Below are positions 8,355 through 20,695 of a stretch of DNA of 51,216 nt, one piece after another. The notes beneath the pieces were generated by a model, which did no database searches, was not told the DNA's origin, and worked only from the letters and a program-made list of their open reading frames with translations. The DNA comes from an uncultured Lachnospiraceae bacterium (GTDB lineage Bacteria; Bacillota; Clostridia; Lachnospirales; Lachnospiraceae). The position numbers and the translations under genes were made by a program. The stretch covers positions 1 through 51,216 of the forward strand of contig CAMVCQ010000007.1 in assembly GCA_947166015.1 (NCBI GenBank), in the 5' to 3' direction. The number at the start of each line of letters is the position of its first letter. Position 1 is the stretch's first letter.

Positions 8355-10763
8355 TCACTTTACAACAATGTTTAATATCCTTCCGGGCACATAGATCTCT
8401 TTTACGATCTGCTTGCCCTCGAGTTTGTCGGCAACAGCTTCTTTTCCTTTGGCAAGAGCTTCTTCCTTTGAGATGTCAACAGGAAGCGCAACAGTTCCCC
8501 TGACCTTGCCGTTTACCTGAACACCGATCTCGATAACTGATTCTTTGGTCTTGCTCTCATCAAACTCAGGCCAGCTCTGCTCATACAGATATCCGCCTGT
8601 GCCGTATTCCTCCCAAAGCTCCTCGGTTATATGCGGAGCTACAGGATTTAACAGTGTCAAAAGTGTTCCGAATTCTGTCTTTGTAACTGAGCCTTTTTTG
8701 TAGAACTCATTTACAAGCTCCATCATCGCTGCGATAGCAGTATTGTATTTCAATGTTTCATAGTCTGAGCTTACTTTTTTTATCGTCTGATGAATCTTTG
8801 TCTCAAGATCCGAGGTAAATCCTGTTTCATCATTTACCATCTCTGAGCATTTCCAAACTCTCTCAAGGAACCTTCTGCATCCCTTGACACCGTTCTCCGA
8901 CCATGCCGCTGCCGCATCAAACGCTCCAATAAACATCTCATAAGTACGCAAAGTATCCGCACCGTAATCTCTGACGATATCATCGGGGTTTACGACATTG
9001 CCACGGCTCTTGCTCATTTTTTCGCCGTTTTCTCCGAGGATCATACCGTGTGATGTTCTCCTCTGATACGGCTCTTTTGTAGGCACTACACCCTCATCAT
9101 AGAGGAATTTGTGCCAGAATCTCGAGTACAGAAGGTGAAGCGTGGTATGCTCCATTCCTCCGTTGTACCAGTCAACAGGAAGCCAATACTTAAGCGCTTC
9201 CTCTGAAGCTATAGCTTCGTCATTATCCGGATCGATATATCTCAGGAAATACCAGGATGAACCCGCCCACTGAGGCATAGTATCCGTTTCCCTCACTGCA
9301 GGACCTCCGCAGCAAGGACAGGTTGTATTGATCCAGTCGGTACAATTTGCAAGCGGAGACTCACCATTATCGGTTGGTACATAGTTTTCAACCTCCGGAA
9401 GCGTGAGCGGAAGCTGATCCTCCGGAATAGCGACATATCCGCATTTATCACAATGAACAATCGGTATAGGCTCTCCCCAATATCTCTGTCTTGAGAATAC
9501 CCAGTCTCTGAGCTTGAAATTTTTCTTGTGCTTGCCGAGGCCTTTTTCCTCAAGCCATGCAGTGATAGCTTCTTTTGCCTCTGCAACTGATTTTCCATCA
9601 AGGAATCCCGAGTTTACGAGAGTTCCTGTCTCAACATCTGTAAATGCTTCGTTCTGAACATCTCCGCCGGCTATAACCTCGATTATCGGAAGATCGAATT
9701 TTTTTGCGAACTCCCAGTCTCTGGTATCATGCGCAGGAACAGCCATGATAGCACCTGTTCCATAGCCCATAAGTACATAATCGGAAACCCAGATAGGGAT
9801 TTCTTTGTCATTTACAGGATTTACGGCAACCAGTCCGTCAATCTGTACACCGGTTTTGTCCTTGGCAAGCTCTGTTCTCTCGAAGTCAGACTTTCTCGCA
9901 GCCTGCTCGCGGTATTCCGTAATGGCATCCCAGTTTTTGATCTCATCCTTGTATTTGTCAAGGTATGGATGCTCCGGAGATACAACCATATATGTCGCTC
10001 CGAAAAGCGTATCCGGTCTGGTAGTAAACACAGTGAGCTTCTCATCTTTTCCTTTTATGGAAAAATCAACCTCAGCTCCAAACGAACGCCCTATCCAGTT
10101 TTTCTGTGAAACCTTGACCCTTTCGATGAAGTCAAGATCATCCAGATCGTCTATCAGCTTGTCCGCGTACTCTGTTATCTTGAGCATCCACTGACTTTTG
10201 ACCTTACGCACTACAGGACTACCGCAGCGCTCGCAAACGCCGTTTACAACCTCTTCATTAGCCAGACCGCATTTGCAGGATGTACACCAGTTGATAGGCA
10301 TCTCTGATTTATATGCCAGTCCTTTTTTGAAAAGCTGTAAAAATATCCACTGCGTCCAATGATAATACGACGGATCTGTGGTATTTACCTCTCTGTCCCA
10401 ATCAAAGGAATATCCAAGTGATTTTAGCTGGGTTTTGAACCTTGCCACATTGTTCTCTGTGACCTTGCGCGGATGGATCTTGTTTTTGATAGCATAGTTC
10501 TCCGTCGGGAGACCAAACGCATCCCATCCCATAGGATAGAGTACATTGTATCCCTGCATCCTTCTTTTTCTGGCAACTATATCAAGTGCCGTATACGGTC
10601 TCGGGTGACCTACATGAAGTCCCTGTCCCGATGGATACGGAAACTCAACAAGTGCATAATACTTCGGTTTGTCATAATCATTAGTTGCTGCAAATGACTT
10701 GTTGTCATCCCAGACTTTTTGCCATTTTTTCTCAATTTCCTTTGGATTGTACGACTTGTTCAT
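8355..10763 (-). CDS. leuS: Leucyl-tRNA synthetase
   Basis: LeuRS charges tRNA-Leu with leucine. The 802-residue length is typical for the bacterial enzyme. The class I signatures are present: the HIGH box as GLHVGHP near residue 48 and the KMSKS loop as [14 protein letters not shown] near residue 585. The CP1 editing domain ([23 protein letters not shown]) and paired zinc-type cysteines (CTSCKCG...CERCG and CDKCGYV) are visible. It follows the L,D-transpeptidase gene by 28 bases, so read-through from that gene's promoter is likely. There is no room for a T-box leader. Confidence 0.98.
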   Translation of the reverse strand: MNKSYNPKEIEKKWQKVWDDNKSFAATNDYDKPKYYALVEFPYPSGQGLHVGHPRPYTALDIVARKRRMQGYNVLYPMGWDAFGLPTENYAIKNKIHPRKVTENNVARFKTQLKSLGYSFDWDREVNTTDPSYYHWTQWIFLQLFKKGLAYKSEMPINWCTSCKCGLANEEVVNGVCERCGSPVVRKVKSQWMLKITEYADKLIDDLDDLDFIERVKVSQKNWIGRSFGAEVDFSIKGKDEKLTVFTTRPDTLFGATYMVVSPEHPYLDKYKDEIKNWDAITEYREQAARKSDFERTELAKDKTGVQIDGLVAVNPVNDKEIPIWVSDYVLMGYGTGAIMAVPAHDTRDWEFAKKFDLPIIEVIAGGDVQNEAFTDVETGTLVNSGFLDGKSVAEAKEAITAWLEEKGLGKHKKNFKLRDWVFSRQRYWGEPIPIVHCDKCGYVAIPEDQLPLTLPEVENYVPTDNGESPLANCTDWINTTCPCCGGPAVRETDTMPQWAGSSWYFLRYIDPDNDEAIASEEALKYWLPVDWYNGGMEHTTLHLLYSRFWHKFLYDEGVVPTKEPYQRRTSHGMILGENGEKMSKSRGNVVNPDDIVRDYGADTLRTYEMFIGAFDAAAAWSENGVKGCRRFLERVWKCSEMVNDETGFTSDLETKIHQTIKKVSSDYETLKYNTAIAAMMELVNEFYKKGSVTKTEFGTLLTLLNPVAPHITEELWEEYGTGGYLYEQSWPEFDESKTKESVIEIGVQVNGKVRGTVALPVDISKEEALAKGKEAVADKLEGKQIVKEIYVPGRILNIVVK

Positions 10764-10791
10764 AAAACTCTTCCCTGTCTTTCTTCTTTAT

Positions 10792-12321
10792 TTAAAATAC
10801 CCCGTAAACTCTCGAATCAGCGTCCGCTACACTCGCAGGACTCACAGTTTGGTCGCCTGAAGGGGTTTCTCCCTGGTCGGTTCCTGACTCGGATGTACCT
10901 GAGTCTGTGGTCTCGTCCGTTTTGGGATCGGTCTGCTCAGGTTCTGTTACGGCTTCAACGACCGTTATCACTATAGTACCGATCGTTTTATTTTTGTCCT
11001 TGGACTTAACAGTGATAGTCACCTCTCCCGGAGCTATTCCTTTGACGCTTCCGGACTTAGACACGGTAGCTATGGTCTTGTCCGAGGATTTGTAGCTAAC
11101 TTCTTTGTTTGTCGCAGTCGAAGGCTTGATCTTGACCTTGAGCTGCATTTTTTTGCCGACTTCTATGGTATCGGCCGGTGCTGTGACCGTTACGGTTTTG
11201 ACAAGCTGCTCGACATGGATGAGACACCTTGCGGATACATCCGACCCGTCTGTAGCTCGAACCGTTATATATACCGAACCCGGTTTGAGAGCCTGTACAA
11301 CTCCTTTTTCGGATACAGTACAGATTTTTGTTGCCGCGCTTGAGAATGCCAGCTTTTTGATAGAGGCATCGCTCGGCACGATTGAGCTTGCTTTAAGCGT
11401 GAACTTGGAAAGCTTTTTTGCTCCTCCTACGTAGAGCGTCTTTTCTGTCTCGTTCAAAGTGATCTTTTTGACGTATTTCCCGGGCTTGATCGTATAGTAT
11501 GCGGTTTTCTTTGCCTTGTGTCCGATCTCGTCTTTTACGGAATATACAACTTTATATTTTCCGGGCACTGAAGTGTCAACTTTTTTGACCTTCTCATAAT
11601 CAACCAACGAGCTCTCTCTGAAATATATCTTGGTTTTGATCTTTTTCGTCGCATCAAAACCGGTTGTATTGGTTGCGGTAACTCCTTTTTTTACACTGAA
11701 GGAGCTTCCGTACTCTATTGTTTTGCTCTTTACGCCTTTGATTTTCGGCTTTTTCTTTTTGTATGGGTTTTTGCTGTCCGGATCTGTAGGATCCCAGCCT
11801 TTGTATCCTTTGACCTTGATCGCTGCAGGCTTACCGAGGGGTCCCGGTTTAGCTGAGTTGTAGATCACGATCGGAGTTCCCGAAGGCATCTTGTCGTGGA
11901 TCCATTTTGCATCTCCGACGGTAAGTCTGACGCAGCCATGGGATGCTTTTGTCCCGAGCTTATTGTACTGGGCGTAGGACTGGGTATTTTTTTTCTGCTC
12001 ATAATACCAAACAGAGTGGAACAGAATACTTCCCGTAATCCTGCAACAATACTGTCCGTAGGACGGACCGTCCAGTGTGTGCCAGATCATTTTTTCACCA
12101 AGCTTGAACTTCCCTGTGGGTGTCGCGTATCCCGGTGAACATACAAAAGCTTTGATCGCTTTGTATTTTTTCCCATTGTATTTATAAACAGTTACCACGC
12201 AGCACTGTTTATTGACTTTAATCTTGTAGGTGGATGCTGCCTCAGCCTTTCCGCTTCCCACCATGATAACAGCCATAGCCATAAAAATGGCAATCACAGT
12301 CGCCTTGATCAATTTTTTCAT
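10792..12321 (-). CDS. Secreted L,D-transpeptidase (YkuD) with Ig-like domains
   Basis: The protein has a signal peptide (residues 1-30, ending near GKAEAA) and then a YkuD catalytic domain. That domain contains SHGCVRL near residue 128, with the catalytic cysteine. L,D-transpeptidases form 3-3 peptidoglycan cross-links or attach proteins to the wall. Behind it come a bacterial Ig-like segment (about 200-275) and two Big_2-type domains (about 285-370 and 375-455), recognised by SSAATKICTVSEKGVVQALK and SSDKTIATVSKSGSVKG. The tail is a D/T/S/E-rich, probably disordered stretch. The likely start is the ATG at 12321 (AAAGGA about 11 bases upstream); two ATGs lie just before it. The Ig domains suggest that it spans or binds the thick wall. 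Confidence 0.9.
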   Translation of the reverse strand: MKKLIKATVIAIFMAMAVIMVGSGKAEAASTYKIKVNKQCCVVTVYKYNGKKYKAIKAFVCSPGYATPTGKFKLGEKMIWHTLDGPSYGQYCCRITGSILFHSVWYYEQKKNTQSYAQYNKLGTKASHGCVRLTVGDAKWIHDKMPSGTPIVIYNSAKPGPLGKPAAIKVKGYKGWDPTDPDSKNPYKKKKPKIKGVKSKTIEYGSSFSVKKGVTATNTTGFDATKKIKTKIYFRESSLVDYEKVKKVDTSVPGKYKVVYSVKDEIGHKAKKTAYYTIKPGKYVKKITLNETEKTLYVGGAKKLSKFTLKASSIVPSDASIKKLAFSSAATKICTVSEKGVVQALKPGSVYITVRATDGSDVSARCLIHVEQLVKTVTVTAPADTIEVGKKMQLKVKIKPSTATNKEVSYKSSDKTIATVSKSGSVKGIAPGEVTITVKSKDKNKTIGTIVITVVEAVTEPEQTDPKTDETTDSGTSESGTDQGETPSGDQTVSPASVADADSRVYGVF

Positions 12322-12357
12322 ATGTGCCATCATCCTTTCTTTTTACTGTATCAAGAC

Positions 12358-12398
12358 ATTATATTTGAAAAAAATGACAAAACTTGGTCATTATTTGT
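12358..12398 (-). terminator. Terminator of the hydrolase gene, next to a TATAAT box
   Basis: On the minus strand AATGAC and GTCATT form a six-base stem with an eight-base loop, followed by seven T residues; the 5' arm overlaps the stop codon of the hydrolase gene (12391). Directly beyond it TATAAT (12358-12363) could be the -10 box for the L,D-transpeptidase-leuS transcript. No good -35 hexamer is visible, so the promoter part is weak. Confidence 0.5.
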
Positions 12399-13728
12399 TT
12401 TTTGCAATATCCGTACACCAATTTGCTATATCTCCGACAACTCCCGAGTTTACGCCCTCTTTTACATCATAGTCGCTCGCGTCCATTTTTCCGGGCGAGA
12501 CAAACATATAATGCCCAAGCTGTTTGTAGAGGTGATATGCCGTATGAGCTCTGCCGCGAAGCACAGCCTGCCATCTGTCAAAATACTTGACCGGCGTTTC
12601 AAAATCTTTCTCTCCCTGTAAAAACAAAAGAGGAAAAGTGGAATTTGTCTTTATGAAATATTTTGCATCCGAATCAACCTTTGTTTCTTCGTTCTCATAA
12701 TCGATCTCTGTTTTGTGTACCGGCTTCGAGCCTATCATTATCGCTCCATGCACACGGCGTACGCGTTTTTCTATCACTGACTGCATATAGTCGCAGGAGC
12801 TTCCAAACGCCAGCACAAACACGGCATCCGTATCAACCTTGCTCATATATCCCACGCTGTCTATAGCAGCCTGTGCATCTTTTATCAGGCGTTCCCTGAC
12901 ATCAGCTCCGGAGGTCTGGGCTGCCGGGTATTGGTTGAGTCTTTTGTTGTACCTGACTGAAGCTATACCTCTGGTCGCAAGACCGATCGCGATATCCCGT
13001 AGCGGTTTATTTTTGGACGCCCCTATCGTCCCATCCATATCGTCTTCATCCTCCTGCGATATCAGGATCACAACAGGCGGTTTTGTTTTCGACTCGGCGC
13101 TTACGGGAAGCGTCAGCACGCCGTCGAGAACATACGGCGTATGGCCTATTTTTATGTCCTCCTGCGTGTACTTTGTCCCTTTGTCGGGTGCGCTCGCAAG
13201 AAAAACGTTGTCAAACCAGAGTCCGACAAGGTGATCTTTACCATCATAGACAAATCTGATCGTGGCTCCCTCATCACCTTCAAAGCGCAGAGTCACGGTG
13301 ATGTTTTTGTAACCGTTCTCCTCGTATTCGTCGATGCCTTCGATCCCGACATAGTTTCCGAGCTTTTCGGTCACGCTCTCGTAGGACCTTTTCAAGTCAT
13401 CTGCTGTAGTGTTTGATTTAAGAGGATCGTATGACTCCTCCAAAACCTTGTCAACCATCCCGCTTATGATGTTTTTGGCGTATTTTTCACTTCGCTGCCC
13501 AAGCTCTGCCGTCACGATCGCTGACCCCGTGGCCGCTTCAGGTTGCGCCGTAGTTTCGACAGCGCTTCCGGTAGATACCGCGCCTCCCGAAGAAGACAGT
13601 CCCAAAACTTCCTTTTCTTCGGTCGAGGTTATCTCCTCTCTTTCCGAGCGGTTCCACCTGTCGATCATAAACCATATCGTAAAAAATGCCGCGAACAACA
13701 CCGCGGCTATAAGTAAGATTCTTTTCAT
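12391..13728 (-). CDS. Exported alpha/beta-hydrolase with N-terminal DUF3887-like domain
   Basis: The protein has 445 residues. Residues 1-22 form a signal anchor (LLIAAVLFAAFFTIWFMI). Residues 75-175 resemble the DUF3887 dimer-type domain (ITVTLRFEGDEGATIRFVYD). From residue 185 an alpha/beta-hydrolase fold of the dienelactone/esterase type follows (TLPVSAESKTKPPVVILIS). The nucleophile elbow is unusual: FGSSCDY near residue 308 where GHSLGG is expected. A candidate acid lies in LQGEKDFETP and a histidine in KQLGHYM. It may be a divergent esterase or inactive. It starts three bases after the stop of the acidic protein and has no clear ribosome binding site, so it is probably translationally coupled. 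Confidence 0.75.
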   Translation of the reverse strand: MKRILLIAAVLFAAFFTIWFMIDRWNRSEREEITSTEEKEVLGLSSSGGAVSTGSAVETTAQPEAATGSAIVTAELGQRSEKYAKNIISGMVDKVLEESYDPLKSNTTADDLKRSYESVTEKLGNYVGIEGIDEYEENGYKNITVTLRFEGDEGATIRFVYDGKDHLVGLWFDNVFLASAPDKGTKYTQEDIKIGHTPYVLDGVLTLPVSAESKTKPPVVILISQEDEDDMDGTIGASKNKPLRDIAIGLATRGIASVRYNKRLNQYPAAQTSGADVRERLIKDAQAAIDSVGYMSKVDTDAVFVLAFGSSCDYMQSVIEKRVRRVHGAIMIGSKPVHKTEIDYENEETKVDSDAKYFIKTNSTFPLLFLQGEKDFETPVKYFDRWQAVLRGRAHTAYHLYKQLGHYMFVSPGKMDASDYDVKEGVNSGVVGDIANWCTDIAKNK

Positions 13729-13731
13729 TTT

Positions 13732-14253
13732 TTATTCATCAAAAGCCTGTGCTTCCCAATCCTCAGCTATTCCGTCACTATCATCGTACAATCCGGATTC
13801 GTCGTTCATACCGGCATCATCCGTCTGCTCGGCACCTCCGGTCATATCATCAGCTAAACCCTGCCCGGAGCCTTCCTGATCCGCGTAGTCACCGAATCCC
13901 TCGTTTTCAATGTCTTCCGTCAGAAGCGCAGCCATCTCTTCCTCGGTCATCTCAGCCGGTTCTTCATCAAAGCTCTCTGCTCCGGTCTGCTCCATATCGG
14001 TATCGGGCTGCTCATTTTCGCTTGAATCCGCCTGCTTATAATCAGTATCCACCGTATCCGTAAAAATTATGACAGGGTCTGCAAGTCTGTACTGATAAAA
14101 CTTGATAACGTTTCCGCTGATGGGGTCCAAAGGAATGGAATTACAAAGGTCGTAATTCCTCTCGTAAGGTAGAGAATAGTAGAACATATCGTTTGTTCTA
14201 GCCTTACTATCATACGTAAGCAACGCTTTTTTGAAAAGCTGCAACGCATCCAT
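13732..14253 (-). CDS. Acidic protein of unknown function
   Basis: A 173-residue soluble protein, not recognised. The first 75 residues look folded (LQLFKKALLTYDSKARTN, then LPYERNYDLCNSIPLDP). The rest is a very acidic, low-complexity tail rich in D, E, G and Q (for instance EMTEEEMAALLTEDIENEGF), probably disordered. The start is the ATG at 14253, because GGGAGG lies upstream and the promoter at 14315-14343 fits it; the longer frame to 14343 would start upstream of the transcription start. It forms a two-gene operon with the exported hydrolase. Confidence 0.6.
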   Translation of the reverse strand: MDALQLFKKALLTYDSKARTNDMFYYSLPYERNYDLCNSIPLDPISGNVIKFYQYRLADPVIIFTDTVDTDYKQADSSENEQPDTDMEQTGAESFDEEPAEMTEEEMAALLTEDIENEGFGDYADQEGSGQGLADDMTGGAEQTDDAGMNDESGLYDDSDGIAEDWEAQAFDE

Positions 14254-14314
14254 ATCCTGTCCTCCCGGAAAGCCAACGAGCGTCAATCGAACACAACATA
14301 TAGTGCCACTAAAG

Positions 14315-14343
14315 ATTATACAACAACAAGATATGAAAATCAA
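14315..14343 (-). promoter_or_regulatory. Promoter of the acidic protein-hydrolase operon
   Basis: TTGATT (14338-14343) and TATAAT (14315-14320) lie 17 bases apart on the minus strand, preceded by an A/T-only tract (14342-14380) that could act as an UP element. The predicted start is near 14308, about 55 bases before the ATG. The rest of the gap to 14446 holds no gene. Confidence 0.75.
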
Positions 14344-14446
14344 CTTTTTTTTGATTTTTTTTATTTAATTTTTTTTAAAAAATGCTCCGACAGACCGGGA
14401 TTAAAAAACGATATTTCGTCACATGCAACACATGCATGCGCTTCTA

Positions 14447-15802
14447 TCATGCATTATCAGGGCATTTTACCCAGATTTCTCCGTCATTTCCGCCTATTGA
14501 GACAGATAATCTTCCTCCTTGCGAACTGACTTTTTTTTGTGTGAGTGCACCCACATAGTTTCCATCCGGAGCTTCCACATTAAATGAAGCTTCTGATCCG
14601 TCATTATTTACGGTAACTATCACATGACTTCCCTCCATCGTGCGTTCAAAAGCATAATTGGTGGTTGTCAGCGTAAGTTCTCTATAGCTTCCGTAGGTGA
14701 GTGCTTTTTCTTGTGCCCTGACTTTGCCAAGCGTAACCATCAGCTTTGTATATGGATTGTTTTCATATGCATCCGCATAATCGTCAAGGTTTATGGCAGG
14801 TCTCAATGAATCATCGGAGCCCTGTTCTTTTTTCCCTTCAATACCAAACTCGGAACCGTAGTATATAGAGGGGATGCCGGGCATTGTGTAAAGCAGGATA
14901 TTGGCAGGTGTGAAATGAGCTTTTTCATTGAGCTTATTGATAAGCCTCTCCACATCGTGGTTGTCAACAAAATTGTAGAGGTGTCCGCCTTCGGGACGGT
15001 TTAATCCCATATCGCAGATTCTCTTTGAAGTATGGGCTATCTCAAAGAAATTGTGATCGTTAAATCCCGAGTACAAAGCTTTGTGAAGAGGGTAGTTTGT
15101 GACCGAATGAAGCATATCCGGGTTTACCCAGCGGTTGTACTCCCCATGGATCACCTCTCCCATCAGATAGAAATCCTCTTTTACGGTATTTGCCACATAG
15201 CGAAGGTGCTTCATATAGTCGAAGTTCAAAACATCGGCCGCATCGAGCCTGAGTCCGTCTATATCAAACTCGCTGACCCAAAAACGGATAACCTCCTCTA
15301 TATAGTCTTTTACTCCCTGATCGTATTGATTGAGCTTCACGAGAAGGTTGTAGCCTCCCCAATTCTCATACGAAAAACCGTCATTGTACTCATTATTTCC
15401 GGAGAAATTCACCCCTGCGTACCAGTTTTTGTAAGGAGAGTTTTCTCTGTTTTGTTGTATGTCTTTGAATGCGAAAAAGTCTCTTCCGGTATGGTTAAAC
15501 ACGCCGTCAAGGATAACTTTGATCCCTTCTTCGTGACATTTTTTGACGAATTCGGTCAGATCCTCATTGGTTCCGAGCCTTGAATCAAGCTTTTTGTAGT
15601 CTGTAGTATCATAACCATGAGACCCCGATTCAAAAAGAGGTCCGATATACAAGGCATTGACGCTCAATTTTTTCAGATGCTCTATCCATGGATAGAGGTT
15701 TTTCAGTCTGTGGACCGGCTCCGAGTAGTCATTTTTTTTCGGCGCGTCCAGAAGTCCCAACGGATATATATGATAAAACCTCGCTTCTTCATACCAGGCC
15801 AT
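14447..15802 (-). CDS. Cytoplasmic alpha-amylase family glycoside hydrolase (GH13)
   Basis: A 451-residue GH13 enzyme without signal peptide, so probably acting on imported malto-oligosaccharides or glycogen-derived dextrins. The conserved regions are clear: DGVFNHTG (region I), GLRLDAADV with the nucleophile Asp near residue 187, LMGEVI with the acid/base Glu near 215, and FVDNHDVER with the third carboxylate near 282. A short C-terminal beta domain follows. The exact activity (maltogenic amylase, glucosidase or other) cannot be told from this. The ATG is preceded by GAGGAGGAGACGG and lies 17 bases after dnaJ, with no terminator seen between, so it probably belongs to the heat-shock operon. 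Confidence 0.93.
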   Translation of the reverse strand: MAWYEEARFYHIYPLGLLDAPKKNDYSEPVHRLKNLYPWIEHLKKLSVNALYIGPLFESGSHGYDTTDYKKLDSRLGTNEDLTEFVKKCHEEGIKVILDGVFNHTGRDFFAFKDIQQNRENSPYKNWYAGVNFSGNNEYNDGFSYENWGGYNLLVKLNQYDQGVKDYIEEVIRFWVSEFDIDGLRLDAADVLNFDYMKHLRYVANTVKEDFYLMGEVIHGEYNRWVNPDMLHSVTNYPLHKALYSGFNDHNFFEIAHTSKRICDMGLNRPEGGHLYNFVDNHDVERLINKLNEKAHFTPANILLYTMPGIPSIYYGSEFGIEGKKEQGSDDSLRPAINLDDYADAYENNPYTKLMVTLGKVRAQEKALTYGSYRELTLTTTNYAFERTMEGSHVIVTVNNDGSEASFNVEAPDGNYVGALTQKKVSSQGGRLSVSIGGNDGEIWVKCPDNA

Positions 15803-15819
15803 ACCGTCTCCTCCTCACA

Positions 15820-16932
15820 TCATTTGATCTTTTTTGTGTTTTTCTTGGTAAGTGTCGCCTCAAACGCCTCAAGCATCTCTTTTTGCTCTTTGTTGAGACT
15901 TGTCGGTACATCAACCACGACATCGACATAGTGATTTCCGCGGACATTTTTGTTGCGAAGCGTAGGCACTCCTTTTCCGCGAAGTCTGATCCTTGTCCCG
16001 GACTGCGTACCGGCCTTAACCGTATATGCTACCTCTCCGTCTATCGTAGGAATGATAACCTCTCCGCCAAGAGCTGCACGCGGATAGCTGATGTGATAAA
16101 CGGAATATATATCTATGTCGTGTCTCTCGAATTCCGGATGTCTTTCTACGAACACTTCGACAAGAAGGTCGCCTCTGGCTCCACCGTTTTTGCCGGGTTC
16201 ACCTTTGCCCCTGAGTCTGACACTCTGGCCGTGATCGATGCCTGCAGGTATGGTGACCGAAAGCTTCTCTCTTTTGGTGACATAGCCGCTGCCTTTACAG
16301 GTAGGACACTTATCACGGATGATCTTGCCCGTACCTGAGCAGGCGTGACAAACCGAAACATTTTGAACCATTCCGAATAATGACTGCTGCGTGTGAACAA
16401 CCTGTCCCGATCCGCCGCACTGTCCGCAGGTGATAGGCTGTGTTCCGGGCTTGCAGCCGTTTCCTCCGCATTTTTTACACTCTGTTTTGGATGGTATCTC
16501 CACTTCTTTTTCAGTACCAAAGCAGGCTTCCTCAAATGTGATCCTGACCTGTGTGCGAAGGTTTGCTCCTCTTGATGGAGCGTTTGGATCTGCGCTCCTT
16601 CTCCTTCCGAACCCGCCTCCGAAAAGATCTCCAAATATATCTCCGAAGCTTCCGAAAATGTCGTCCATGTTCATGCTGAAGCCGCCGCCTCCACCGCCTG
16701 CACCATCAAATGCAGCGTGACCGAACTGATCATACTGTCTTCTTTTTTCCGGATCACTCAATACAGCATACGCCTCAGAGGCCTCTTTGAACTTCGCTTC
16801 CGCCTCCTTGTCTCCGGGATTTGCGTCGGGATGGTATTTTTTTGCAAGCGCTCTGTACGCTTTTTTCAGCGCGGCATCATCGGCGCTTTTGTCAACACCG
16901 AGCACATCATAATAATCTCTTTTATCAGCCAT
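15820..16932 (-). CDS. dnaJ: Chaperone protein DnaJ
   Basis: DnaJ delivers unfolded clients to DnaK and stimulates its ATPase. The 370-residue protein has the J domain with HPD ([11 protein letters not shown], about residue 33), a G/F-rich linker ([13 protein letters not shown]), and four zinc-finger repeats ([33 protein letters not shown]). The substrate-binding C-terminal domains follow. The start is the ATG at 16932 with AAGGAG upstream; an in-frame extension to 16983 would run into the hairpin that separates it from dnaK. Confidence 0.98.
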   Translation of the reverse strand: MADKRDYYDVLGVDKSADDAALKKAYRALAKKYHPDANPGDKEAEAKFKEASEAYAVLSDPEKRRQYDQFGHAAFDGAGGGGGGFSMNMDDIFGSFGDIFGDLFGGGFGRRRSADPNAPSRGANLRTQVRITFEEACFGTEKEVEIPSKTECKKCGGNGCKPGTQPITCGQCGGSGQVVHTQQSLFGMVQNVSVCHACSGTGKIIRDKCPTCKGSGYVTKREKLSVTIPAGIDHGQSVRLRGKGEPGKNGGARGDLLVEVFVERHPEFERHDIDIYSVYHISYPRAALGGEVIIPTIDGEVAYTVKAGTQSGTRIRLRGKGVPTLRNKNVRGNHYVDVVVDVPTSLNKEQKEMLEAFEATLTKKNTKKIK

Positions 16933-16955
16933 TCTTACGTCTCCTTGTGAAAATA

Positions 16956-16999
16956 ACACAGACAGCCACTCGGATGAATCCATCCGGTGGCCGGTGTGT
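16956..16999 (-). terminator. Imperfect hairpin between dnaK and dnaJ
   Basis: On the minus strand ACACACCGGCCACCGGATGG can fold with the following ATCCGAGTGGCTGTCTGTGT, leaving a very short loop and a few mismatches. The bases after it (TATTTTCA) are only partly T-rich. It could reduce read-through into dnaJ or protect the 3' end of a processed dnaK message. Confidence 0.5.
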
Positions 17000-17044
17000 T
17001 TATTGCAGATTCAGATGAAACATAAACATTATCGTGTATCCCGA

Positions 17045-19568
<2,524 letters not shown>

Positions 19569-19608
19569 CTCGTCTGCCTCCTCCTTGATTTCTATCACTT
19601 AGCTTCTC

Positions 19609-20682
19609 CTATTCTTTTTCATTGTTATTGTCAGGTAGCGCCGCCTTGTTTCCGTTTTTAAAAATGTCATCCAGCTGATGCATACAGTTTTCAAGGGTTC
19701 CGACTACCTTTTCGTAATCCATTCTTTTGGGGCCTACGATACCGATCTTTCCGTATACGCCCTCTTCTATTTTGTAGGTTGCAGTCACGACCGAGCAATC
19801 TCTCATACTCTCGATCGGCGACTCATCGCCTATGTAAACTTTTATGGAATGCTCGGTATCCTGCACGGCATCATCGTCGTTTGCCCAGACATCAAGCATT
19901 TGTTTTTCCTCAAACGTCGAGAGCAGGCCTTCCATTTTTTCCTTGTCCATAAGCTCCGGATACTTGAGGATGTTGGTTGCTCCCGAAGTATACACCTCAG
20001 ACTCGTCATCCTGAAACTCTTTTGCTATAGCATCAAGCACATCCGAAACAAGTGCGTCATACTCTCCTGCCTGGTCTTTGATCTTGCTCGCCAGTGCTAT
20101 GGATATCTCCGAAACATCCATCCCGCCGAGCGCGGTGTTCAACAGGAAGTTCAGCTGTGCCAGATCCTCATCCGAAAGCCCGTCATCTGTCGTGATAAAC
20201 TTGTTCGTGACATTGTTTGCCTGTGTCACGATCAAAAGCAGCAATTGTCCTTCGCTCATTTTTGTCAGTTGGATGAACTTGATCTTTCTGCTGAGCGCAC
20301 GGGGTTTGGTCACCATCGAAGTGTAATTCGTGTTCTGCGCCAAAAGCTTTGCAACCTGCTTGAGCAAAAGATCGATCTTGTCAGCTTTGTCGATCAGAAG
20401 CTCCTGCATATCAGATACTTCCTTGTCCTTGTCATTCAGGATCGAATCAACATACATCCTGTAGGCTTTGTCGGATGGAATTCTGCCCGCAGAGGTGTGA
20501 GGCTGGATTATATACCCCATTTCCTCGAGGTCCGACATCTCATTTCTGATCGTGGCGGAGCTCAGATTCATATCTGTCATTTTTGATACGGTTCTCGAGC
20601 CAACCGGCTCTCCGGTTTCCATGTAGGTACGGATGATCATCTCAAGTATCTTTTTCTTGCGAGTGTTAAGCTCCATATCCAT
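19609..20682 (-). CDS. hrcA: Heat-inducible transcription repressor HrcA
   Basis: HrcA binds the CIRCE element and represses class I heat-shock genes until GroEL is titrated by unfolded proteins. The 357-residue protein begins with a winged-helix DNA-binding domain (RKKKILEMIIRTYMETGEPV, then SRTVSKMTDMNLSSATIRNE and the wing IIQPHTSAGRIPSDKAYRMY), followed by GAF-like and dimerization regions. The start is put at the ATG at 20682 with GGAG seven bases upstream; an ATG at 20694 is also possible. It is the first gene of the operon and is preceded by a highly structured leader. It is expected to repress itself through CIRCE. Confidence 0.97.
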   Translation of the reverse strand: MDMELNTRKKKILEMIIRTYMETGEPVGSRTVSKMTDMNLSSATIRNEMSDLEEMGYIIQPHTSAGRIPSDKAYRMYVDSILNDKDKEVSDMQELLIDKADKIDLLLKQVAKLLAQNTNYTSMVTKPRALSRKIKFIQLTKMSEGQLLLLIVTQANNVTNKFITTDDGLSDEDLAQLNFLLNTALGGMDVSEISIALASKIKDQAGEYDALVSDVLDAIAKEFQDDESEVYTSGATNILKYPELMDKEKMEGLLSTFEEKQMLDVWANDDDAVQDTEHSIKVYIGDESPIESMRDCSVVTATYKIEEGVYGKIGIVGPKRMDYEKVVGTLENCMHQLDDIFKNGNKAALPDNNNEKE

Positions 20683-20695
20683 ACTAATCTCCATT

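Noticed and set aside
10764..10791. T-box leader before leuS (and before valS at 30328-30354)
   Set aside because: The gaps are 28 and 27 bases, far too short, and no T-box sequence is seen elsewhere upstream.
14342..14380. T-rich tract as a terminator of the GH13 gene
   Set aside because: No stable GC stem precedes it; the only nearby stem (ACGA/TCGT) is four bases. It fits better as an A/T-rich element before the promoter at 14315-14343.
19678..20586. Open frame of 302 codons on the plus strand
   Set aside because: It lies opposite hrcA, whose protein matches its family along the whole length; the antisense product is rich in C, H, R and L without any domain pattern.
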